Positions 1 to 15,460 of a stretch of 64,000 nt of DNA are shown here, piece after piece. The notes beneath the pieces are model-generated. The model had not been told where the DNA came from, made no database searches, and saw nothing but the letters and a program-made list of their open reading frames with translations. How positions within the stretch are numbered: position 1 is the stretch's first letter; each line of letters opens with the position of its first letter. Source of the stretch: Brachyhypopomus gauderio (Eukaryota > Chordata > Actinopteri > Gymnotiformes > Hypopomidae); NCBI RefSeq assembly GCF_052324685.1, contig NC_135218.1, forward strand, positions 17,957,479 to 18,021,478, read 5' to 3'. The translations under genes and the position numbers were made by a program.

Positions 1-120
1 AGCCCTTTGGAGATGGCACTGCCAACAGAACACCTCTCCTGGTACTGCACAAACCCCATTTTCTTCATCACACTGTCTGCTTCAGCATCACCATGCCCAA
101 AGAAGGAGACCCAGTAAATC
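1..120 (-). other. Unassigned open frame at left edge
   Basis: On the minus strand the first 120 bases read as an uninterrupted frame containing YWVSFFGHGDAEADS and MKKMGFVQYQE, continuing off the window. I do not recognise the protein. It does not resemble the next expected coiled-coil part of Amotl2, so it may be a repeat-derived or chance frame inside an amotl2 intron. Confidence 0.2.
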
Positions 121-649
121 TTAAATCTGGAATGGGTGTCTCTGGCTTGCCCGAAGAAGGTGCCCACAGGCCCCTCCACCGAGCCGGGGTGGGCCGGAGG
201 GGGGGGGGCATTCCTCAAGCATGGAATAGCCCAAAATACCTGAAAATATTCCAGGAATCCCGGCCGCGTTTACTGATGCTGTTAATAATGGCTTGTGCTC
301 GGGTTCCCTGAGCGGTTCTCTCTCAGTGGAGAAGAACATTCCCTCAGCGGGGCCTCACCTAGCACCAGCGAGCAGCTACTCACGCCGGACCCAACATGCC
401 AGTGTAATTCCTCACAGGAGAGCTGCCTCTGCAATGCTAACGAACCGCTTATTAATGTGATATGTCAAAAGACGAGCATTCTCAGGAATCACAGTCATCA
501 CAAGCATGCAGAACGCCGATGTTGGAGCAATGTGTAGCAAAGATAAACAAAACCCAAAAAAGCCGCAAGAGCCAGGACTTCGAGTTCAGCAGGCTCGGGG
601 GACAGATGGCTCGAGTGAACCCAAGGACAGGAGGGGGATTGGCACTTAC

Positions 650-3335
<2,686 letters not shown>

Positions 3336-4205
3336 CTCAATGCTGATACACAACGGCCAGTTTAATGATGCTTTATGTACTGATAAATGTTCTGCCTTGA
3401 CTGATGAACCTGAAATTGCATCAGTTAAACGAATTACAACAAATTCACCTAACAAAACAATAACAACAACAATAATAATTCACATTCAGTAACCTCAAGG
3501 CAATTCTTTAGCTTTGTAAATAGCTTAATTAAACCGTGAGTAAATGCTTGCTCTGCTGCATCAGCTGAAACACTAAATTCCTTCAGAAACAGCAAACAGT
3601 TCGCTGAGTGGGTTCACCCGCACCTCACATGCCTCTTCCCTGAACGTCCCTACTCATAGCAACACCACGTCAGCCTCTAAATACCGCTGGAAATATCGTA
3701 CACAAGACCCCCCCCCCCCCAACACCCGCATTCCATGAAACCCTGCACGAATATAAACATACCATTTCTGATTGCTTATTGAGAAACCGCTTACACCAAA
3801 AAATGCAACATTTCCTAACTGGACACCATAGGAAATAACTGGAGGATGAGTAAGATTTCTGCACCATTACTTGCGTCACTTGTTTCCTGGGTTTACTAAC
3901 TCATTTCCACCGGCTCGTGTTCCCATAACTTCTCCAGTTAATGATGAAGTCAGTAGTGTAATATTTACACCAAAACCACTCAAATGTTCTGTCAATAACC
4001 CACAGATCACACCGCCGTCGCTTAAGAATGTAAACACAAATAGTTTTCATCCAAGTCTTATTAGAACTCAACGTATATTTTTATGTCATGTAGGCGAAAA
4101 GATCTTGATCCAGATGTTGTAGTAAATACATGTGAAAGCAGCAGTTGGTTATTCTTTAACAGTAAATCTAGCGTTTACATTAACAGTAAATCATCGTGCA
4201 CTTAC
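3336..4205 (-). other. Probable amotl2 5' intron, no gene seen
   Basis: The ATG exon is preceded on the minus strand by TATCAG at 3345-3350, a usable acceptor. A donor-like CGTAAGTGC on the minus strand lies near 4199-4205. The stretch between is AT-rich, holds a run of C at 3711-3720 and shows no convincing coding frame. It is best read as a 5' UTR intron. This is inference from splice-site appearance and gene position. Confidence 0.4.
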
Positions 4206-4389
4206 GGCGTAGCACAAGATACTTCCGAGCCATAGAAAACCTAAACTACTGTTTACTACAATCAGTAGCAAATCATTAAACTCACCAATCAATGTCGCAT
4301 CACGGCTAAAAAAAAGTTGAGAGCGGTGCTTATAAGTCGTCTTTCTTTTGAAATAATCCTAATAACGCTGCACAAGGGTTGTATTTCCA

Positions 4390-4640
4390 TTCGTGTTTGA
4401 CTGCGGACGCGTAAGTGCGCCCGAAGAGCTCCTACAACGGACTGAGCGGCGGGGCGAGAGCTCCGCTAATAAATGACTGAGGGCCGATTGTTCGCGCGCC
4501 TGGAATGTTTGGAATGCGAAGGCTCCGAGTCCCTCGGGGATCAAACGCAAGGCTGCTGCGCGCGGAGAGAAAGGGGGCAGGGCGGCCGTGCGACAAGCGG
4601 AACTGCGTTCCCAGTCGCTTATAACCAGCGAGGTGCATCC
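4390..4640 (-). promoter_or_regulatory. CpG-rich upstream region of amotl2 with tandem TEAD site
   Basis: This is the only CpG-dense block near amotl2 (many CG dinucleotides between about 4405 and 4610), about 1.1 kb upstream of the start codon. At 4502-4516 the plus strand has GGAATG-TTT-GGAATG, which is CATTCC-AAA-CATTCC on the coding strand: two TEAD sites in direct repeat with a 3-bp gap. A TATA-like GTTATAAG on the minus strand at about 4617-4624 would place transcription leftwards from near 4590. The TSS is not proven. Confidence 0.5.
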
Positions 4641-5100
4641 TGCTCGTGCATGCAGCAAATGTTATTTCTAAACAGACGTCGAGTTGGATCGGTTGTACGA
4701 TTGTTAGACTGCACGAGCGGATATGGAAAAGGTTGTTGGTTGTTTCACCTTTAATTTTGTTGACATTATGCATTAGGCATATTATTATAGAATGACTGCC
4801 TCTTTGACTTGCTACACCTTAGAGATCAGTTTAATTCGTTGCTATTTAACATTATTAAAGAAAATAAAATGATATTAGATATTCTTAATGTATTCACTCA
4901 TCTCTCATAGATTTTTATTTATTAAAAGGTCAAATCAGTTTTCTCTGTTTTCCTCATGCTGGTAAGAAACCAAATAACAAGAGTTCAAACAAGAGCACAG
5001 ACGGCACGCTTTGAATGACCAAAAACTCAAGGACCTGATTTGAAGTTTTGTTTGCGTTCAGCTGGTGAATATTTAAGCCCTGGCCCGTGCCAGTTAATTG
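4641..5100. other. AT-rich intergenic stretch, nothing recognised
   Basis: Between the amotl2 upstream region and the first large minisatellite I see AT-rich unique sequence with no coding frame, RNA gene or repeat I can name. Confidence 0.5.
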
Positions 5101-5263
5101 TTGAGTGTGTGTGTGTGGACAGTGCGGGAGGATACTGTGGTGTGTGTGTGTGTGTGAACAGTGAGGGAGGGTACTGTGGTGTGTGTGTGTGTTTGTGTGT
5201 GTAGTGAGGGAGGGTACTGTGGTGTGTGTGTGTGTGTGTGTGTGTAGTGAGGGAGGGTACTGT

Positions 5264-5321
<58 letters not shown>

Positions 5322-5599
5322 CAGTGAGGGAGGGTACTGTGGTGCGTGCGTGTATAGACAGTGAGGGAAGGTACTGATATGTGTGTGTGTGTGTGTGTGT
5401 GTATGTGTGTGTAGACAGTGAGGAAGGGTACTGTGGTGTGTGTGTTTGTGCATGTGTACTGTGAGGGAGAGTACTGTGGGGTGTGTGTGTGTGTGTAGAC
5501 AGTGAGGGAGGGTACTGTGGGGTGTGTGTGTAGACAGGGAGGGAGGGTACTGTTGTGTGTGTGCATGTGGACTGTGAGTGAGGGTACTGTGGTTCGTGC

Positions 5600-5637
<38 letters not shown>

Positions 5638-5680
5638 ATGTGGACTGTGAGGGAGGGTACTGTGGTACGCGTGTGTGTGT
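5101..5680. repeat. Compound (TG)n minisatellite
   Basis: About a dozen units each consist of a TG/GT tract of variable length followed by a short spacer of the type GTGAGGGAGGGTACTGTGG. The long His-Thr frames on the minus strand are a consequence of the repeat and not a gene. Confidence 0.95.
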
Positions 5681-5909
5681 TTCAGGCATGCTGCCTGCCA
5701 GCTGTCCACAGACTGCAGTGACCCCCCCCTCCCCCTCCTTAATAAGGTTTTAGAGAGACGTATTGTTGTACCCAACAGCAGACATTACTGGGAGAGGTCT
5801 GCCATCTGCTCCTGAACGACCCCCAAACCCTCTCACTGCACTACACTCTCTCTCTGACACACACAAACACAATGTGTGTATGTACATATATGTATGTATG
5901 TGTGTGTGT

Positions 5910-5912
5910 GTG

Positions 5913-5975
<63 letters not shown>
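5910..5975. repeat. (CTAT)n tetranucleotide microsatellite
   Basis: A perfect run of about 16 CTAT units follows a short GTGT tract. Confidence 0.97.
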
Positions 5976-5976
<1 letters not shown>

Positions 5977-6955
5977 GGACCTCTGTCCTAAACATACAGC
6001 AGAAAGGCCTGGAACATGTATTGTAGACACTTCACCATGTAATCAACACATACAAAATACACAACTTGTCTTTTTCTTCTTAGCTCCACCCAGAGGATCC
6101 ACACGAACGCATTTAGAATGTGTACAGCCACACAACTCCTCTTCCTATCACTGTTCCATACAGAAACCCCCCCTCTCCCTCGTACACAGGAACATCACCC
6201 TCAGGAACACGCACAGGATCTCTGTCAGATGGCGGATAAGCCTGTTCTTGGTTGTACAGAAGCGCCTGAGGGGCAGTGAACACTACCAGTGACTATGTGG
6301 GATTGGCACATTCAGGCGCTAACTGAACCCAAACAGGCTGGTGTGTGGCGTGTGTGTGGAGAGCAAGTCGTTACTTGTTAACGTGCAGTTGTGGTGAGTG
6401 GCTGCATGGAGCCACGACAGAGGGTCAGTAATATCTGGGTCAATACATTCTGTCTCTCTCTCAAGGGTCAGTCCATTCTATGATGGGTCGTGTATGAAAC
6501 AGAAATAGTGCAGGTCATGTCATGTCTGTGACCTGCACTGAGTGCCGAGACTCCGAACTGTTCAGAACGTCTTTCTGAATGTGGTCCATGTTGGAGAGGA
6601 ATCATATTCCACCTGTCTAATGGAAGTGGCATAACTGACCCGGTTGTCTGGCACAAAAATATTTCCTCAGGTTCTGAAACATAGGCAATAGATTAACATT
6701 AAACAAATGACAGAAATGAGCAGATCACGGCAGGACTTTTTTTGTTTGTGACATGGTGGAAGTTACTTGATACCATGACCCAGTATTCACTCCCAAAGCT
6801 CTCCAGAAAGTGTTACTGGGTCTACAAACAATTCCACTGTACTCTCCCCTGCACCGAGCTTGCAATGACAAAACTCTGAATGCTTATCCAATGAATATGG
6901 AATTAATTAGATATTAGATATCAGACGGTTACATTGGAAAAAGGCTTCATGCCAC
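5976..6955. other. Intergenic, no gene seen
   Basis: Unique sequence with a short C run near 6168 and no convincing exon, RNA gene or named repeat. Confidence 0.5.
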
Positions 6956-7597
6956 ATGGGAGAGTGGAGAGGGAGAGTGGGGAGGGAGAGTGGGGAGGGA
7001 GAGTGGGGAGGGAGAGTGGAGAGGGAGAGTGGAGAGGGAGAGTGGAGAGGGAGAGTGGGGAGGGAGAGTGGGGAGGGAGAGGGAGAGGGAGAGTGGGGAG
7101 GGAGAGTGGAGAGGGAAAGTGGGGAGGGAGAGTGGAGAGGGAGAGTGGAGAGGGAGAGTGGGGAGGGAGAGTGGGGAGGGAGAGGGAGAGGGAGAGTGGG
7201 GAGGGAGAGTGGAGAGGGAGAGTGGAGAGGGAGAGTGGGGAGGGAGAGTGGAGAGGGAGAGTGGAGAGGGAGAGTGGAGAGGGAGAGTGGGGAGGGAGAG
7301 TGGAGAGGGAGAGTGGAGAAGGAGAGTGGGGAGGGAGAGTGGAGAGGGAGAGTGGGGAGGGAGAGTGGAGAGGGAGAGTGGAGAGGGAGAGTGGAGAGGG
7401 AGAGTGGGGAGGGAGAGTGGAGAGGGAGAGTGGAGAAGGAGAGTGGGGAGGGAGAGTGGAGAGGGAGAGTGGGGAGGGAGAGTGGAGAGGGAGAGTGGAG
7501 AGGGAGAGTGGAGAGGGAGAGTGGGGAGGGAGAGTGGAGAGGGAGAGTGGAGAAGGAGAGTGGGGAGGGAGAGTGGAGAGGGAGAGTGGGGAGGGAT
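6956..7597. repeat. 13-bp purine minisatellite with 117-bp higher-order unit
   Basis: Units of 13 bp (GAGTGGAGAGGGA and GAGTGGGGAGGGA) alternate in a patterned order. The marker variant GGAGAAGGA recurs at exactly 117 bp (about 7319, 7436 and 7553), which is nine 13-bp units. The plus strand is almost pure purine plus T. All long reading frames here are repeat artefacts. Confidence 0.95.
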
Positions 7598-7808
7598 GGC
7601 CTTGTTTCTCTTCATGCTCCTCCGGATGGAGGAAATGGCTGCATTCCATACATTAGCATGAGCAAGGAGGTGGAGAGGGAGGCGGTGAGGGGGAGTGGTG
7701 GAGAGGGAGGAGGTAAAGAGATAGGGGGTGGAGCATATGCATTTTCCCCTTAATTAAAGTTTCCTTTACAAGCAACACATCTGTGCGTCCTGAATTTCTG
7801 AGCTAACA

Positions 7809-8095
7809 TACACTACTCACAAAACGTTAGGGATATTTGGGTTTCGGGTAAAATGTATGGAAAATGTACAAAATTCACGCTACAGTGATATTATATCATG
7901 AAAGTAGGACATTTAAGAAGCATGCAGTAGTGATTTCCCCATCTGAAACAATTTATCGAAACAAAAGTCAACAGTGGTGGCTATATGCCAACAAAAAATG
8001 TCAATGTCTCAGTAATTTGTCATGTGCCCATGAGTATCAATTACAGCTGGACAACGATGTCTCATGCTGTTCACAAGTCGACTTTATTGTCTGCT
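7809..8095. mobile_element. Tc1/mariner-like remnant
   Basis: The left end TACACTACTCACAAAACG followed by TTAGGGATATTTGG matches, from memory, the terminal sequence of a common fish Tc1-like non-autonomous element. I do not see a matching right end, so it appears truncated, and its right limit is approximate. Confidence 0.5.
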
Positions 8096-11000
8096 GAGCC
8101 GGCACCCCTCTCTTCTTGAAGGGCCCTCAGGTAAGTGAGGTTCTGGGGTACAGAGTTCTGAACCTCTACATGGTGACTCCACCTGCCTACAGTGCAAATT
8201 CTTCACCGGAGCACCAAGAGCAAACCAATCCTCCGCTACCTTCCAGGGAAAGACCTCCAGCCACCTGACTCAGATCCAGCAATCACACACTGATCATTTA
8301 TTGTACACAAAGAACCAGTAATGACATCCACTTGTCTTGCAAACATCTATTCCAAACACCGCTACCGTATATTGATTGTATTATTTCTCTTTGGTGAACA
8401 CCCTTATACATGTAACTAAATCTCATGTAGTACTGGAGCTTCTCTGTACAGGGAAATGTACACGTAAGACTCTTCATGTTCGTTGTGAGTCGTTAAGGGG
8501 GCGATGCCTGGATTTGCATGGTGGTCATTCACTGTCAGAGCCATCAGTGAGGGGTTATCAGAGCAGGCTGAAGGTAAGGCCACCACGCCCAGGGGTCAGA
8601 GGGCTTATCAAGGGTCTGAGCACAGCTGCCAGAGAAGAGAAGATCCTTATCAGTTACATTTCCCCTGGCAATTTGACCTCTCATTTGCCTAACCAAATTC
8701 ATCCTGGCCAGAGGCCTGCTGCAGTAGCTCAAGAACCAACAACCCCACACACCCCCAACACACACACACACACACACACACGAGACAGCTGCACACGTCT
8801 TTGAGTTATGTGTAATTGTGTGTGACCATCCTCATCACTGTCCTCCATTGTCCTTGGCCCTAGCTGGGTGATCAGCAAGGGTTTCAGTTGTCCACTCCTC
8901 TTTACACAGCTCACATTTCACATAGCATCACATTTTTCACTTATCTTCAGCGTTGTGTCACATGACCCAACTGTGAAAAATGTCATGAAAAGGCTTAAGC
9001 TGCATTTCACGATGCTGACATCACAACTGGTGCCTCTGTTCAGCTGATCAACAGTGCACCTGCTGTCGGGTGAAACAGCAAATACTGTGAATCACGTAAC
9101 ACGGTGTGCACTTTAAAACAGGCCCAAAATGTGAAGTATCCATTATCCAGGTGCGAGATGCACACAGCACTGGGTGAATTCCCCTCAGTCTGACACCTGT
9201 GTGACGTCTGCTCTTTCAGTTCTAAATTTAACTCCAAACGTCTCACTGACAGTCACCTTCAAAGGCAGGTTATGACTTTCTCTGTGGCTGTTACGAACAC
9301 AGTAGATGGTCTGGCCAGTGTATCAGAGTCCACACAAAGAACAAAGGATCTGTCTGTGTCTGCACCTCGAGTCTGCAGTTCCAAGCGGTACACCTTACCG
9401 GCTGACATTTACTAAGAAAACCAACCACAGACCAGTCATAATCAGAGTCTGAATCCACCACTCATTAAACGTGATGAACAGGAAGAGTGAATCTGCAGTA
9501 TGACTCCGCTACTGCTGCAATAAAGGAGGACGGCTGTGGCTCTGGCTACACAGTGACTAGTGTTGACAGCTACAATACTCTTTTGTATTTATTATTTCAC
9601 CTGAAGGTAAAGAAAAAAAAATGAACCTTTGTGTTATCAGGACAACAACGGAGTTACTGGGATGCTGAGCAGAGAGAAGTGACGTGTTCTGGGCCTGGTC
9701 CCTCTCTACCCGCAGAAGATCACACGTTCCACCAGAGCAGTGTTGCACTTACGTGTTTCCACTCAGTGAGAGCCCTGCTCTTACTGTTTGTGGTTTTCAC
9801 CAAATAAAGAAGCCTTGTTTGGACCATAAACACTTAAAGCAGGGACATTTTTCCAGTTTGCCAGGTTTTTTTTTCCTCTGCTGTTTGCAGACAATGTTAA
9901 ACCCTCATCAAGGACTGTTTAGGAAACTAAAGGCACATTTGTTCCATGAGGAATGCAGAGTTTGTCTTCTTTTTTTAAGAGCAATATCTTACTTTGAAAA
10001 CCCAATGTGTTTGCACCATCTGCACACACAAATGAAATAAGAGAGAACCAGTTTAGATACAATAGAATTTCTTGTGCAGGTCCATAAAAACATGTGACTT
10101 TAAGTGTATACCAAGGTTCATACAACGGTCCTCTCAGGTCTCTTCAGGTGGGAGATATGAGCTACACGGCAGGTGAGTGGTATGTGTTTGTATACTAGGG
10201 TAGCGGTTAGGGTGGGGGAGGGCCAGCCTGGAACCTTCTGCGGTAGTGGCACCTGTTCCTCCTCCAGCACCATATGGTGTATGGGAGTGGAAAAGGCTGA
10301 GCCTTATTACAAGCAACCCCCCCCCCCCCCCCCCCCCCATAGACACACACGTTCAGAACATGTTCACATTCACACATGCCTCGCATATGATCATGTGATC
10401 CACTTATGTTTTCAGACTACTTTCCATTTTGATAAAAAAAAAAAAAAACCTAAATTATCAGCGTTGCATATTATGTACAAAAAGAAACTGAAATTCACGA
10501 TATTCACAGACACACCAGCTACCATTTCACAAAAGACAATGGCAGCACACCAATGAAACACAGAATGGTCCAGAGTTGTGAAGAGGGAGGTGTAGAGAGG
10601 AGTCCCCCAACATTGTCCGTCTCCCCGAGGACAGCAGACAGAGCCAGACCCTCAGTGACAACACTGACGCACGTCCTCCTGCATTTTCACCCCACATTCC
10701 ACGGGGCCATTAAGGCAGGAGCAGGTGGTGGGAGAGGCTGCCGGGCCCCGCCTGCCAAGCAGACACTCCCCCAGCATCATAAGGGGCCATTGTGATGCAG
10801 GCGTGTCTATGGAAACGCACTGCATCCACTCCAGTGTAACGGTGTTGAGCTTACGTCTATGTTGCAGATATATTCACATATGTAGGGACCAGTATACATG
10901 CAACGCATATCTGAAAGTAAGCAGACAAGACTGTAGCTCTAAAATACAGTGAAAAAGAGTCTGGTGGTGATTTATATGCAGTTTTCATTCCTTTTCTGAC

Positions 11001-11505
11001 ATTAGGAATGTGTTTATCATCTGAAAATAAACATGATAGCTGTCGTCAATGTGCCTTCTCCATATTAGTTGATTCCAGAGCTGTGTTCATTTTAATAGCA
11101 TCGTTTTTAAACCAGGCCCCCGCAGAATCAGCTGTTTTCTCCAAACACGCTGAAACGCTGGTATGCTTCTTGTGCCCTTCATCGTGCTGTGCGGGGGAAG
11201 GGGGAACAGGTCTACCACAGAGTGAGTCAATCCATTTCATTATGTGCTCCCACCGTAGCAATTTCTTGAGGACGAAGAGCACGTTTTTGGAAAGAGTCAG
11301 AACAGAGGAAAACATAGAACCATGTGGTGGCCATGGCATGCAGAAGAGAAGCATGGCTTACTAACAGCAGCAGCCAAGCACAGGTCACTCAGAACGTGCA
11401 TGACACCGATACAATCTCATGAAAAGATCCAGAAAGCATAACATAATTTTAAATGTTTATACTTGGCATCACCTTAGGTGGGAGGCAACCAAGAACAAAA
11501 AGCCT

Positions 11506-11539
<34 letters not shown>

Positions 11540-11540
11540 G

Positions 11541-11584
<44 letters not shown>

Positions 11585-11735
11585 AGAGCAGATGGTCTAC
11601 TAAGCGATCACTTCCAGAGCAGATAAAGTTGTCTCCCAAGGCCATACTGACTGGAGATCTTTGAGCCACTCATCAGCTATTGAAATGAGATGGATGCTTT
11701 TTAGCCTGCAGCCTAGTGACAGACACACACACACA

Positions 11736-11770
<35 letters not shown>

Positions 11771-12060
11771 CAGGTGGTGGGGAAGTGGCCTGAGTGGTTG
11801 GGATTGAGTAGTGCATCTCACCGTCCAGCTGTTCAGTACAATCTCTTTACATGGTTGCAGCACCTGTCCTCTCCAGCGTAGAGCACTGTAGGGGTGTTTC
11901 AAACTGTCTGACATGAATATGACTTTACTTGGGACACTTCCGACCTAGAAGTGAAGAATCACTTAGTCAAGTTTGGCAAATGCTTTGTTTATGCTAAAAT
12001 AGGACATTGTTATCAGTGGCTTGTTCACTTATGCATGAGTGAATCACTCGAATGATTTGA
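8096..12060. other. Gene-free stretch with microsatellites
   Basis: No supported gene. It holds (CA)n at 8758-8782, a run of 21 C at 10318-10338, a poly-A tract near 10434-10447, a compound (CA/CG)n at 11503-11583 and a (CA)n at about 11722-11768. Frames in this region are short and have no recognisable domain. Confidence 0.6.
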
Positions 12061-12065
12061 ATCAA

Positions 12066-12690
12066 TCAAATGTTGGGGTGGATGGTTGTAAGGGTGTTTG
12101 GGGGGAGGATGCATGGATGTTGGGGTGTTGGGAGTGGAGGGTGGATGGGTGTACTGGAGGAGGGTGGATGGGTGTTGGGGTGGAGGGTGGATGAGTGTTG
12201 GGGTGGAGGGTAGAGGGGTGGTTGGTTATAGGAGTGTTGGGGTAGAAGGTGGATGGGTGGATGGTTGTAGGGGTGTTGGGGTGGAGGGTGCATGGGTGTT
12301 GGGTAGAGGGGTGGATGGTTGTAGGGGTGTTGGGGGGAGGATGCATGGATGTTGGGGTGTTGGGAGTGGAGGGTGGATGGGTGTAGGGGTGGATGGGTGT
12401 TGGGGTGGATGGTTGTAGGGGTGTTGGGGTGGATGGGTGTTTGGATGGATGGTTGTAGGGGTGTTGGGGTGGAGGGTGGATGGGTGTTGGGGTGGATGGT
12501 TGTAGGGGTGTTGGGGTGGAGGGTAGAGGGGTGGATGGTTATAGGGGTGTTGGGGTGGAGGGTGGATGGGTGTTGGGGTGGATGGTTGTAGGGGTGTTGG
12601 GGTGGAGGGTAGAGGGGTGGATGGTTATAGGGGTGTTGGGGTAGAGGGTGGATGGGTGTTGGGTGGAAAGTAGATGGGTGGAGAGGCCGG
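12066..12690. repeat. G-rich minisatellite (GGTGTTGGGGTGGATGG type)
   Basis: Irregular tandem units of roughly 20-30 bp are built from GTGTTGGGGTGGA, GGGTGGATG and GGTTGTAGGG. Runs of three to four G on the plus strand recur every few bases, so G-quadruplex formation is possible. Proline, threonine and histidine frames on the minus strand are artefacts. Confidence 0.93.
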
Positions 12691-12966
12691 CCCAGTTCCC
12701 CTGCTCCCTCCCAACCCTGAGCCTCCTGTCTGTCTACGTGTTTCTGCCACTCTGAGTCCATTGTTCTGAACTTCCTGCTAGGAGGCGCACAGGCTGAGGG
12801 AGCCCAGTCAACCGCAGAAGAATGCGGACAAAAATTACGGATGTTTCCTGGGATTTTGGAGCATGATTCCTGCCGTCTTCCAGCTAGGCGTCTGGAACAA
12901 GGACTTCCGGCTATATACACGTTCAATGAAGAACAGGCTTGCACATGCATGCATGCACGCAGGCAG

Positions 12967-12969
<3 letters not shown>

Positions 12970-13020
<51 letters not shown>

Positions 13021-13036
13021 ACAAACACACACACAA
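12970..13036. repeat. (CA)n microsatellite
   Basis: An almost perfect CA tract with a few AAAC interruptions at its right end. Confidence 0.95.
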
Positions 13037-13551
13037 GGCCCCATCATGGAAGTGACACAGATGCCTTTCAAAAACAAGGACTCTGGAGACGAAATCCCAC
13101 ACAGGGACACAGTGCATTCCACATGCAGAGGAAGAGAAGAACAGTAAAGTCTGCTATCAACCTACAAAAGCTCATTAATGATTAACGTGGTGTGGAATGT
13201 GCTGCATAGCTGCTGTACAGATGTCAGTCAGGAATACATTTACATGGGATCAGATCTTTACACACCTTAGATCCTCTGAAATTCAAGTGTGGGCTGCTGG
13301 GAGTAAAACCAGAGCGTTTCTCCACTTCTACAGCCTCGTCCTCATACAAAACGCCACATTCAGAGCCTATAAAAGTCACCTTTCTTTCCTCCTCTTGTAA
13401 TTACTCCACCAGTGTTGTGTTTCTGAACAAAAGGCATGTCACCTTCTAGCATTAAAGAAGGTAATTAGCATTTGAGTGAGCAGGAGGAAATGGGTCCATT
13501 CAGCCACAGGCCTTGTTCAGCGGGTCTGGAAGAGGAGCCAGCGCCCCCCCC

Positions 13552-13582
<31 letters not shown>

Positions 13583-13683
13583 CACAGAGGGTCACGGCAG
13601 ACTCAGCGTCGCCCTCATGCGAGCCCAGACCACAGGAAGCCCACCCCTGACGCCTACACCGGCCCGGCCCCCACTGGAGGGGG

Positions 13684-13718
<35 letters not shown>

Positions 13719-15260
13719 TAAAGACGAGAGAGAGAAGTAAGGATAGTGAAAGGGAAAAGGAGGAGAGATACAGAACTAAATATCCATATTATCTCTATAT
13801 TCTGCCAGCGCTGCAGAATGTCTTTGAAAGCTTCTAAAATTAAACAGCTGCGATAGAGATAAAGAAACTAGAGGCGGTTGACGGTCTTTGCTATCGAGCA
13901 TAGCTTTCGGTCAAACCAGCGTGAAGGTGATCGCTGTCCGCCAAGGGAATAGCGTGGGCATGATTTGGCAAACTCGCTGCTTCCTTCTGTGGCATACCCG
14001 CTTTTATCAACGTTGGCATCTACCGCCTATGGAATGTACAACAAGGCCCAGAGAAACAAGGCTTGGCGAGAACCGCAGGCCCCATCTTCCTCCTTCACAC
14101 TTATGAAACACACTTTCTGAGTTTCTCAGAACTCTTAACAAAAATCCCATCACCAAAGCCACAGGCGGATTACTAGAAAACCTAGAACACACCGCACTGT
14201 CCCAGCTCACCACCACGGTGCACTGGCTAGACGCTGCCCGGTCGGCACGACGACACGTCACTATACAGAACCTCCCACTGCTTCAGCACAGCACTGTAGT
14301 TGGCTGGAGCAATACCAGAAATGGAATTTACCTTCATCACGCCACTCCTGATTGGTTGGTTGCCATCAGGTGTTATGACAGAGGAAGGGAGGCTCAGGGA
14401 AGGCGGGAGAATTTCTCCCACGGCACCTATCAGACCAGGATGCCACGCTGGGCCCCTGAGGCCTGGCTGTGTTCAGAGGAGTGAACAAGGAGTACAACAG
14501 TGATCCTGCAAAGCAACAGAGCAGTAGCAGTGTACCGCCCCCTGCCTTGGCAAAAACACACAAACAAAAACAAAACACAAAAACAAACAAACAAACAAAA
14601 AAAGATAGAGAAGAACCCATCAGTCCCTTACGTCCCTCACCCAGGTACTGAATCCAGTCTTTGGGCGTCCTGGCCGCTCGAGATTTTGCTCAATTCCAGT
14701 CTGGTAATCAAAAGCTTTGGAGCCCATGCTTATCTTATTCAGGCATATAACGAGGTGGAACCGAAGAAAAACCTAGAATGGCCTCGGGACTGGACTGAAT
14801 ACCTCTGTCTTAATGCAATGTTAAGGTATTCAGTCCAACAATGTACTCCTATTACTTTGTGGATTACTGTATAGTAAATGTAACTCGATGCTACTTAATC
14901 ACTTTTTTTCCGGCTTTGAAATCCGAACATAATAATAACTGTGTCCGGTTCACTTTTGAAGCTTCTCTGGAAACAACAGTTTTGCACACTTATGTCTGAA
15001 CTACTTCAACCCAATACTGAAGTTCTACACTAATTCACTGATGCACTGAGCACACTCGCATTGTAAAATTCCATTTCAGCTAAACCATCAGGCCTCATAT
15101 CTTATAACGTGACTTTCAAAATATTTTTATCTACATTCCTGTCAGGGTAAATGCATATACGAAACTCCCGCGGTCTTGACTTCACAGAATTTAACCTGAA
15201 CTTCCACATTCTTTCTGCAGGGCTAAAGCAGCCCCAGACCTTGAGGAGATGAGGAGACAA
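13037..15260. other. Gene-free stretch
   Basis: No supported gene. It holds a C run plus (CA)n at about 13547-13582, a (GA)n at about 13686-13715, and A-rich AAAC repeats near 14560-14605. Unique sequence fills the rest. Confidence 0.55.
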
Positions 15261-15269
15261 GTGGACACT

Positions 15270-15460
15270 GCTACCTATCTATCCATCTCTCCCTCTCCCC
15301 TCATCTCTCCCTCCCTCCCTCTTCCCCCTTGTCTCTCTCCCTTCCTCTCTACCCTTCTCTCCCATCTCCCTCTCCCTCTTTCCCTCCCTCTCTCCTTCTC
15401 TCCCTCCCTCCCTCCCTCACTCTCTCTCTTTCTCCTACTCCCTCCCTCTCTGCTCACTTG
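15270..15460. repeat. CT-rich low-complexity tract
   Basis: A polypyrimidine tract of TCTC, CCCT and CCTC words, with some 4-bp periodicity (CTCC). Confidence 0.9.

Noticed and set aside
4954-5775. Histidine-threonine rich frames up to 273 codons
   Set aside because: Translation of (TG)n arrays; no homology or splice context.
6921-7753. Gly-Glu-Arg and Pro-Ser-Leu frames of over 220 codons on both strands
   Set aside because: Open frames on both strands arise from the 13-bp minisatellite.
12066-13034. A 322-codon His/Pro/Thr frame
   Set aside because: Generated by the G-rich minisatellite and an adjacent (CA)n.
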